This document shows positions 1 through 6,259 of a DNA stretch of 10,606 nt, piece after piece. The stretch spans positions 1 to 10,606 of the forward strand of contig JAESUK010000024.1 in the NCBI GenBank assembly GCA_016763095.1. The letters run 5' to 3'. The notes beneath the pieces are model-generated. The model was not told the origin of the DNA. It worked only from the letters and a program-made list of their open reading frames with translations, and made no database searches. The DNA comes from Alphaproteobacteria bacterium. Lineage in GTDB: Bacteria; Pseudomonadota; Alphaproteobacteria; Micavibrionales; Micavibrionaceae. Made by a program: the position numbers and the translations under genes. Within the stretch, counting starts at the first letter, position 1. The number at the start of each line of letters is the position of its first letter.

Positions 1-854
1 CTTTTCAAGAAACAATTAGAGGCTAACATTTCACGACTAAGCACACTTCTATGCTCCATATAAGCCATTTTAGTATTATCATTATTTAAAAGCTCTGGAT
101 TCAAAAGCGTTGGACGATTTGAAAGAAACATAGATTGCGTATGCGCATTTAATGCAATTTGATCATCAGTATCTAAAGTCAACTTCGTACTAAAATTTCC
201 TACCAATGCTCGTTCTTGGTCTCTATCTGTTGGAACTGGTCCCGTACAAAGAGCATCTATAGCACCACCAGCGGCATCACGACTAGCGTACTTACATAAG
301 GCTTCTTCCTTCTGTACTTGCGTAAACAAACTGCGATCAACCATTGCAGGTGAACTTCCCGTTGCCACTTGCCGCATAAGACTCATACTTTGTATAAGAA
401 CACTCTTCCCGCTATCCAATGCAGCAACCACCCCACCGGCCAATGTCGCAAACTTACAATGCTCTTCACTTGGCTGTACCGAATTGGCATTATCAACTCT
501 TCCACGTTGAATAGTACGCATGGCATCGTTTTCATCTTGGGAGTGAACAGCCGTCGCATGAATCTCTGTCTTCTTCATTTGCGCCATGGTTAATTGTTCC
601 ATCATATCAGGTAACGCAAGTGCAATTCCATCTTCCCAGAAAGTGTTCTCAATCCATTTTTCATAGTTATCAATAATATCATCAACAAAGTCGTTAATAG
701 CATCTCTGGTATCATCATGGAAATCACTAATATCATTACATGTTACATATGTAGAACACGACGATGCATTTGCTGGCTGAGCATTCATAAAACCACCAAT
801 CATGCCAAAAACCACAAAAGAGAGAACAATATTATAAGTACGTATATTTATCAT
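1..854 (-). CDS. Secreted Cys-containing paralogue D (3' end cut by window edge)
   Basis: This is an open frame of 284 codons from an ATG at 854 that runs off the left edge, so the C-terminus is missing. I do not recognise the family. Residues 1-30 form a signal peptide: hydrophobic core at about 9-22, then an ANA-type cleavage site before SSC. The mature part begins with Cys33 and Cys39. Family marks shared with the three upstream genes are MMEQ (84-87), QPSEEHC (127-133), the pair Cys187/Cys203 around a GGA segment, and Cys281 after a KMAYMEHRSVLSR stretch. The C-terminal NPS motif would lie outside the window. The start is firm: the ATG directly follows the TAA of gene C and a strong ribosome site lies 7 nt upstream. 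Closest relative is gene C, with the same 15-residue gap in the Cys pair. Periplasmic location is inferred; the function is unknown. Confidence 0.85.
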   Translation of the reverse strand, partial: MINIRTYNIVLSFVVFGMIGGFMNAQPANASSCSTYVTCNDISDFHDDTRDAINDFVDDIIDNYEKWIENTFWEDGIALALPDMMEQLTMAQMKKTEIHATAVHSQDENDAMRTIQRGRVDNANSVQPSEEHCKFATLAGGVVAALDSGKSVLIQSMSLMRQVATGSSPAMVDRSLFTQVQKEEALCKYASRDAAGGAIDALCTGPVPTDRDQERALVGNFSTKLTLDTDDQIALNAHTQSMFLSNRPTLLNPELLNNDNTKMAYMEHRSVLSREMLASNCFLK

Positions 855-2189
855 TTAACTCCCTCCATTATCTAAAATAATTTTAGCAGTATTCTTCGCA
901 AACTGAGTAGAGTTCTCTTGTTCTATACGTGCCTCAATAATATCAAACCGCTCTTGAAGATCACTAGAAATTGGTTTGATTTTATCATTTAGTAACTGAG
1001 ACAATATCAACTCATTACAGTGCAGTATCTCAAGTGTATCAAATAAAGTTGTCATTTTATAAGATTGAATACCACTTGAAAGGCGCAAAACATTTTCTTT
1101 AGTATCCGTTGTACTAATTCCAAATGTTGGATCCATGACCATATCTATCAAAAGCTTCTTTTGTGCATACGAACTTGGATTTGGCCCCAAACGTTCTTGA
1201 ATATCTGCTGCACTTAAACCTGCACGCGTTAGCAATTCACTTTGGTATGGAACAGAAACGCTGCTTCCACCCAACTTATCTTCAAATGTTTTTTGGAAAC
1301 AACTTGCCGCTAACATTTGGCGAGAAAGTACACTTCTGTGATCTATATACGCCATTTTTACCGTATCATTCGCAAACAATGATGCATCAATTTGGTCAGG
1401 CTGATTCTCAAAGAACATCGTAAGCATCGCAGAATTGATGGTTTCTCGATATGTATCATCTAAGGTATATTCATGCATATTTGATGCCAAAAGAAAACGA
1501 GAGGTGTCTTCATCGCTGGGTGTTACCCCCGCACACACATCCGCCAAAGCCCCATTTTCTATATTTGGATCAGCATATTTACACATAATATCAGTACGCG
1601 CCGTCGTATTCTCTCTCTCTTCTGTCCAAACAGAGCCAGTATTTCCAAGCCCTGTTTGACGGAAAAAGCTTTCAACCTCTAGTCCTTTTGCTTTTGCACT
1701 ATACTCAGCAGCAATAAGACCACTAGACATCGTTGCAAACTGACAATGTTCTTCACTTGGAAGTCCCGCAATCGCTGTTTCATATTTCTTTTTTTGGATT
1801 GCACGTTTCGTATCATCTGTTGAGCGCGAAGTAATCATCGTGGACATCAACTCAGCCTGCTTCGAATGTCCAATAGAGATTTGCTCTGCCATACTTGTAA
1901 GCCCAGCAATAATCCCATCCGTCATAAAACGTTGTCTAAGAAATATAGCATGTAACTGAATAGCCGCCTCAACCGCAGCGATAGTTGACGCATTAGTTGC
2001 CGCATGCGCCGCGACCGCAGGGGCACACGTGAAAATGGATAGATCAGGGCAAGAAAGCACCGCGCAATAAGTTCCCGTCCATTGACACTCACAACTCGCC
2101 TGCGCTTTATTTCCAAGAGGAAGAGATACAGCTATAACTACAGAAAAAAGAAAGAATATTCTATATAGATAATTAGATATTTTGAACAT
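855..2189 (-). CDS. Secreted Cys-rich paralogue C
   Basis: This gene encodes 444 residues from the ATG at 2189. The frame stays open to another ATG at 2231, but that start lies inside gene B and puts hydrophilic residues ahead of the signal peptide. The 2189 start has a good ribosome site and begins the signal peptide directly. Signal peptide residues are 1-31 (core about 10-25, cleavage after AQA). The mature N-terminus holds five cysteines: 33, 35, 42, 47 and 55. Family marks are MAEQ (100-103), LPSEEHC (143-149), the pair Cys203/Cys219 around NGAL, Cys297 after HRSVLSR, and NPS (337-339) followed by YAQ. The last ~75 residues are charged and probably helical, with Cys391 inside. No enzyme motif or second membrane segment is seen. 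I do not recognise the family; a periplasmic or envelope protein with disulfides is the natural inference. Confidence 0.85.
   Translation of the reverse strand: MFKISNYLYRIFFLFSVVIAVSLPLGNKAQASCECQWTGTYCAVLSCPDLSIFTCAPAVAAHAATNASTIAAVEAAIQLHAIFLRQRFMTDGIIAGLTSMAEQISIGHSKQAELMSTMITSRSTDDTKRAIQKKKYETAIAGLPSEEHCQFATMSSGLIAAEYSAKAKGLEVESFFRQTGLGNTGSVWTEERENTTARTDIMCKYADPNIENGALADVCAGVTPSDEDTSRFLLASNMHEYTLDDTYRETINSAMLTMFFENQPDQIDASLFANDTVKMAYIDHRSVLSRQMLAASCFQKTFEDKLGGSSVSVPYQSELLTRAGLSAADIQERLGPNPSSYAQKKLLIDMVMDPTFGISTTDTKENVLRLSSGIQSYKMTTLFDTLEILHCNELILSQLLNDKIKPISSDLQERFDIIEARIEQENSTQFAKNTAKIILDNGGS
859..866 (-). promoter_or_regulatory. Ribosome binding site of gene D, inside the last codons of gene C
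   Basis: The minus strand reads GGAGGGAG followed by TTAA and the ATG at 854. GGAGG is 7 nt from the start. The same bases encode the final Gly-Gly-Ser of gene C and run into its TAA stop, so translation of D is probably coupled to that of C. Confidence 0.7.
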
Positions 2190-2191
2190 TT

Positions 2192-3436
2192 CTATCTCCC
2201 TATCTCCATAAATATTGGCTGAGCTTCCCATTCGCTTTGTAAATCACGACGCTCAAGCTCATGAAGACTCGCTGTAATCGTGGTCGAACGCTGAAGAGAC
2301 TTATAAATTTCAAATTTAACCATCAATTCAATGGCTTCCTTAATCGCTAGCTGTCTCATAATTTCAGTAGAGCCAGAAACCTGTTTAATATGGGAATCTG
2401 GTGCACTTTGAATTGTCTTTGATAAGACTCTTAATTGTTGCAAATAGCTCGGCGTGTCACCAGCCCCAATAAGATGATCAATCCCCTGTGGTGTCATTTG
2501 CATTTCAGACAACACTGCCCGCATAACACTCCCTGATGTAGCGTCCCCATTAACCTTAAGCGCAGCAATAGCATCAAAACTATACTCCGCAATAGCTTGC
2601 ATGGCAGCCAACCCTTGCATATCGTCAAAATCATCGTATGTTCCATAATTAACAAGATCGTTCGGCGTAAGTCGTGTCAACGTCCTACTATTATACAAAT
2701 TTGTTTTCAATGCATATATATCTTCTGCATCATTCGTGATCACTGGGCTGCTTTTATCAATATCAAGCGTCCCCTTTCCCGTTAAAGTGGAGAGCGTAAT
2801 ATCAGCAGAAATCCGCGTGTCATCAGGAATGGTGCTATAGGCAGAAAGTGCGCCACCCATTTCTAACGCATCAATATAACGTGAGCTCGCAGCTTGAAAC
2901 CTCGCCAACCTATCTTCATCTGGACCAGAAGCAGCCATTCCACCAGCCATTCCCATAGAACGATTGATGCCCTGTTGTGTGAACAAATTACGTGCATTTT
3001 TAGTCTTTGCATCACTTGCCGCAAACGATTGAGCCATCGACGCATACTTGCATGTTTCCTCATCGGGCTGAACTTCTTCCGCAGCATCCACTTTTTTCTC
3101 TTGGATCAAAAGTAGTGCCGCATGCGTTTGACGTGCATCACTCAACGTAGAGCCAATTTCCAAAGTTGCCTTTTGCGAACTAATAGTAACCTGCTCTGCA
3201 AATTTACGGAGAGCTGGCCACCATATATCTTCCACCAAAGTTTCATTAATGAAGGTCTCGACCAACCACTCAAATCTTTGTTCAATATAGTTATTAATAT
3301 TTTCAATCGTTGCTTCATGTAGACTAGATGCCGTCGCGCAATCACACGCGACACAAAAACACGCCTCAGCACGACGCAAAGACGTTGCCGAAAAAGCACA
3401 GACAAGAACAAGCAATATAAGATATTTTTTCAACAT
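2192..3436 (-). CDS. Secreted paralogue B with N-terminal CxCxxCxC cluster
   Basis: This gene encodes 414 residues from the ATG at 3436. In-frame ATGs at 3454 and 3493 would extend it into gene A with a second hydrophobic stretch; they are less likely because a GGAGGT site sits 10 nt before 3436. The signal peptide is 1-25 (core 5-19, cleavage after AEA), leaving a predicted mature N-terminus that starts at Cys26 and holds Cys26, 28, 31 and 33. Family marks are FAEQ (79-82), QPDEETC (123-129), GGAL (194-197) and TPS (328-330). Unlike A, C and D, there is no Cys at the central pair (Ser201 replaces the second) nor at the later site (Ser286). A Met/Gly/Ala-rich stretch lies at about 159-170. 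The C-terminal third looks helical. Function is unknown; the family was assigned by comparison with its neighbours only. Confidence 0.85.
   Translation of the reverse strand: MLKKYLILLVLVCAFSATSLRRAEACFCVACDCATASSLHEATIENINNYIEQRFEWLVETFINETLVEDIWWPALRKFAEQVTISSQKATLEIGSTLSDARQTHAALLLIQEKKVDAAEEVQPDEETCKYASMAQSFAASDAKTKNARNLFTQQGINRSMGMAGGMAASGPDEDRLARFQAASSRYIDALEMGGALSAYSTIPDDTRISADITLSTLTGKGTLDIDKSSPVITNDAEDIYALKTNLYNSRTLTRLTPNDLVNYGTYDDFDDMQGLAAMQAIAEYSFDAIAALKVNGDATSGSVMRAVLSEMQMTPQGIDHLIGAGDTPSYLQQLRVLSKTIQSAPDSHIKQVSGSTEIMRQLAIKEAIELMVKFEIYKSLQRSTTITASLHELERRDLQSEWEAQPIFMEIGR
2196..2201 (-). promoter_or_regulatory. Ribosome binding site deciding the start of gene C
   Basis: The minus strand reads AGGGAG, then ATAGAA, then the ATG at 2189. 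The site overlaps the last codons of gene B (Gly-Arg-stop), whose TAG ends 2 nt before the ATG. This supports the 2189 start over the longer frame from 2231. Confidence 0.65.
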
Positions 3437-3437
3437 A

Positions 3438-4655
3438 TTAACTCTTACCTCCATGATCAGAAGCAGTAATAATATTAATATTAGCCTTTTCACGCTGATC
3501 CTTAAGCTTTAGCCCTAAATACAAGCTCAAATGCCGCGTTTCCTGAGCAAACAGATCCTTATACTGATCCACCAACATCAGCTCTGTTGCCAATGCCATC
3601 GCATCGTAAGACAGCAATGTACGTTCCTGTGTCATTTGATCAGGTCCCATTGCCTTAGAGCTTTTATGAGCAGAAACCATAATATCCATTTGTGCATGCA
3701 TACTTGGGTTTAAACCATATCTGAAATCAATCTCAGGATCTGTCATACCCATTTCCTGCAATGCCAAGCGCTGCTCAGCCATTAACGGGCTATCTCCTGG
3801 TGCTTTAAATGCTGCATATGATACTATGGAATCCCTACAAAATGCTGCATATTGCCAATTACCATACGCATCCATAATCACATCCATACTTCTTGAATTT
3901 GCATAGTACTTAGCAGGAAGCAAGGAAAGATCCTGCCCACCACAAACATTCTCAATAAACCCTTGTAAATGTGCGGTAGAAACAGCCCCTGTTGGGTCGT
4001 TTCCATCAACAGTAAGTTTTGAAAAATGCACCCCAGGATCAATATCAGAATCAATAAACGCATCACTTGGAACAGCACAGACACCATTTAAGACACCACC
4101 CAGATCATTTCCCGTACACGCATTATTCACGTAATGGTCATAACGGGCCATACTATAATCAGCCTGCACTCCTTGCCCTGGAGAGCCCGGTTTAGATAAT
4201 TGATTTTCAAGTGATGCCTGCAACAGGGACCTTTTTACAGAGTCTGCTTTAAAAGCCGTTGATAAAAACCGTGACCCCATAGAAATACGTGAACACACCT
4301 CTTCTTCAGGCTGCAAACTTGCAAATGTTTCTGCTTTTATCCGCTGAATATCCATTTTAGTCAGCTCTATTTGCTGACCATCAGCATATGTAGACATCAA
4401 CTCCATCGTCTTCATATCCGTCATCGTCCATTGCTCTGCCATAGTAGCAAATGCAGGACGAATCGCCGTATTCAAAAGACCAACGGGATTGGCCGGATCA
4501 AGCCATAAAGTTGTCAAAGCGAATTTGGTAGCAAAATTGGTAAGAACATCAGCAACCGTTCCTGCATGCGACGTTGCAACACATGCTGCACGAGCAGGCG
4601 CAATACTTGCAAACAAGATAAGGCACAAAACTGATAGTACTCTAAAAAAATGCAT
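3438..4655 (-). CDS. Secreted paralogue A, first of the four-gene block
   Basis: This gene encodes 405 residues from the ATG at 4655. A TTG four codons upstream (4667) is in frame, but it overlaps the likely ribosome site, so I prefer the ATG. The signal peptide is 1-23 or 24 (core about 6-18, cleavage near ARA/AC), leaving a single Cys25 near the mature N-terminus. Family marks are MAEQ (72-75), QPEEEVC (115-121), the pair Cys180/Cys193 around LGGVL, Cys273, and NPS (316-318) followed by AQ. Cys238 is extra and not seen in B or C. The C-terminal ~60 residues are probably helical. No known domain or catalytic motif is recognised. It lies 96 bp after the HlyD-family gene in the same direction and 1 nt before gene B, so it heads a tightly packed unit. 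A periplasmic location is inferred from the signal peptide and cysteines. Confidence 0.85.
   Translation of the reverse strand: MHFFRVLSVLCLILFASIAPARAACVATSHAGTVADVLTNFATKFALTTLWLDPANPVGLLNTAIRPAFATMAEQWTMTDMKTMELMSTYADGQQIELTKMDIQRIKAETFASLQPEEEVCSRISMGSRFLSTAFKADSVKRSLLQASLENQLSKPGSPGQGVQADYSMARYDHYVNNACTGNDLGGVLNGVCAVPSDAFIDSDIDPGVHFSKLTVDGNDPTGAVSTAHLQGFIENVCGGQDLSLLPAKYYANSRSMDVIMDAYGNWQYAAFCRDSIVSYAAFKAPGDSPLMAEQRLALQEMGMTDPEIDFRYGLNPSMHAQMDIMVSAHKSSKAMGPDQMTQERTLLSYDAMALATELMLVDQYKDLFAQETRHLSLYLGLKLKDQREKANINIITASDHGGKS
3447..3452 (-). promoter_or_regulatory. Ribosome binding site deciding the start of gene B
   Basis: The minus strand reads GGAGGT, 10 nt before the ATG at 3436 and inside the Gly-Gly-Lys-Ser codons that end gene A. 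The spacing is slightly long. An ATG at 3454 overlaps this site, so it could not use it. Confidence 0.6.
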
Positions 4656-4660
4656 AGATA

Positions 4661-4665
4661 CCTTC
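4661..4665 (-). promoter_or_regulatory. Ribosome binding site deciding the start of gene A
   Basis: The minus strand reads GAAGG, then TATCT, then the ATG at 4655. The alternative TTG start at 4667 overlaps this site and shows no ribosome site of its own at normal distance. Confidence 0.5.
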
Positions 4666-4751
4666 AAACCACTTCAAATATAAAACTATTAACCATTTAA
4701 CAGTCTAGCATAAAAAACAGCTAAATGACCAATAAAGAACGCTTATTATTG

Positions 4752-6218
4752 TTATCTCTCACTTAAAGACTGGTTAAGAGTTTTAACAAAAGGCTTAAGA
4801 AGATATTCCATCACAGTCTTCTTTCCTGTGAGAATATCAACCTGTGCTTCCATTCCCGTTGTAATCGGGAGCACCTCCCCTTTACGGACAAGTTCAGTTT
4901 GATCGGTTTTGATTCTTACACGATAAAATGTCTCACCTTGCTCATCTGTAATCGTATCAGGAGAGATAGACACAAGCTCACCATCAAGACCGCCATAGAT
5001 AGAAAAATCATACGCGGTGATTTTGACCATTGCTTTTTGCCCTGAACGATCCGCTATACGGGGACGCAAGAACGCAATATCAGACGGCTTAATCTTCGCT
5101 TCAACAAATAATGGCTCTCCTTCAGGAACAATTTGTACAATAGGTTGTCCCGCTTGCACCACACCACCTTTGGTATGTACCGTAATATCATGGACAATCC
5201 CGTTCACAGGAGACGTAATCTCAGTTTGAGCTTTACGGTCCACAAGCGCCGATAGCATTTCCTTCAAGGAATTCACTTCAATCGTTTTTTCCGAAAGTTC
5301 TCTCTGTGCATCAGCATGCGCACTAGAATCTAATTCATCTATTCTTGATTGTGCTTCCGCAGCAGAGGCTTGTGCACGAGGAGCTGATTTCTTCAAACTA
5401 TTAAGTTCAGTCATTTGCTCACGAATACCGCGTTGCAATTGCACAAGCTCAATCTTCGGCGCGGATCCCCTTGCAACCAACGGTTCAATCATTGCCTTCT
5501 CTTGGCGTGACAACGCAATCACCTGTTTAATATCCGAGATACGCGTACTCAGCTCAATAATCTCTTGTTTTCTTTGTATCAACTGTTGTTCAAGAACCTT
5601 ACGTTGCTCCCGCATACGTCTTTTATTTGCTTGAAATGTTTTCAGCTCTTCCTGAACAGAATCAGGAACACCTGACCTCACCTCTGGCGGGAAAGAAATT
5701 GTGTCCGCCTGATCAACCTCTGCCTGCAATCGTGTAATCGTTGCACGTAACCCCAAATAACGAGATCGGTTTGATTCAAGGTCCGAGCTAGCTGCCACAT
5801 CACGTAAACGCACCAAAAGCTGTCCTTTTTTAACGCGCTCTCCCTTCGTGACAAAAAAGTCCTCCACAATACCCGCTTCTAAACTCGCAACTTCCTGCAA
5901 CTCACTTGACGGAATAATTTTCCCAAACCCACGCGTGACTTCATCAAGTTCCGCAAAACTTGCCCACGCAATAAAGCTAATAAACAAAGCAAATATAGTC
6001 ACCAAAACCAAATGACGAGAAAGAGGCAAATCTTCATCTGTGACAAAGAAACGTTCCGTCTTAGCTTGCATTTTCTCGGCCTGCACCTGTGACCAAGACT
6101 TACGAATAGCCTCCCAATCCTCATGCGAGTTTACACTTAAATCCAGCGTCGCCTTCCCGCCTTCTGGGATGACTTGATCAGGTTTTTTCTTAGACGTTTC
6201 TTTTTTCTTTGCACTCAT
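4752..6218 (-). CDS. HlyD-family type I secretion membrane-fusion adaptor
   Basis: This is a 488-residue adaptor that would link the inner-membrane ABC exporter to the TolC-like channel across the periplasm. Residues 1-65 are a charged, Lys-rich cytoplasmic tail. One membrane segment lies at about 67-88. The first half of the lipoyl-like domain is at about 104-138 (EAGIVEDFFVTKGERVKKGQ). A long alpha-hairpin/coiled coil fills 150-330, rich in Gln, Arg, Glu and Leu. The second lipoyl half is at 334-365 (SPVNGIVHDI). A beta-barrel region and the typical HlyD C-terminus (GMEAQVDILTGKKTV, 455-469) complete it. The length is normal for the family and nothing is missing. It starts 41 nt after the ABC gene, with only a weak AAGG ribosome site 8 nt upstream, consistent with one operon. 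It belongs to the LapC/HlyD/PrtE kind; the exact subfamily is not certain. Confidence 0.95.
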   Translation of the reverse strand: MSAKKKETSKKKPDQVIPEGGKATLDLSVNSHEDWEAIRKSWSQVQAEKMQAKTERFFVTDEDLPLSRHLVLVTIFALFISFIAWASFAELDEVTRGFGKIIPSSELQEVASLEAGIVEDFFVTKGERVKKGQLLVRLRDVAASSDLESNRSRYLGLRATITRLQAEVDQADTISFPPEVRSGVPDSVQEELKTFQANKRRMREQRKVLEQQLIQRKQEIIELSTRISDIKQVIALSRQEKAMIEPLVARGSAPKIELVQLQRGIREQMTELNSLKKSAPRAQASAAEAQSRIDELDSSAHADAQRELSEKTIEVNSLKEMLSALVDRKAQTEITSPVNGIVHDITVHTKGGVVQAGQPIVQIVPEGEPLFVEAKIKPSDIAFLRPRIADRSGQKAMVKITAYDFSIYGGLDGELVSISPDTITDEQGETFYRVRIKTDQTELVRKGEVLPITTGMEAQVDILTGKKTVMEYLLKPFVKTLNQSLSER

Positions 6219-6259
6219 GTTCTTAACCTTTTTATACTCAAAGCTTCCGCTAAAAGTCT

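Noticed and set aside
3434..3493. Longer start for gene B at 3493, giving an extra leucine-rich hydrophobic segment
   Set aside because: It overlaps gene A by 56 bp, lacks a ribosome site and puts two hydrophobic segments in tandem. The ATG at 3436 directly begins a normal signal peptide.
1..4655. Paralogues as lipoproteins, because Cys lies close to the signal peptide end
   Set aside because: The residues before the first Cys (RAA, AEA, QAS, ASS) do not form a lipobox with Leu at -3. They fit signal peptidase I sites instead.
1..4655. Paralogues as LapG-like periplasmic proteases, LapD-type regulators or type IV secretion/conjugation Tra proteins
   Set aside because: I see no Cys-His-Asp protease pattern, no GGDEF/EAL or HAMP region, and no motif of a named Tra/Dot/Icm protein. 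A distant relation to conjugation-associated periplasmic proteins cannot be excluded but is unsupported.
3438..4655. Paralogues as substrates of the neighbouring type I system
   Set aside because: They carry N-terminal Sec signal peptides and have no Gly/Asp-rich nonapeptide repeats or typical C-terminal secretion signal.
4688..4701. CtrA-like site (TTAA-N4-TTAA) before gene A
   Set aside because: The CtrA consensus has seven bases between the half sites; here there are four, and TTAA is common in such AT-rich DNA.
4656..4751. Promoter for the paralogue block (TAGACT at 4702-4707 with TATATT at 4677-4682)
   Set aside because: The 19-nt spacing and poor -35 match make this no better than expected in AT-rich DNA.
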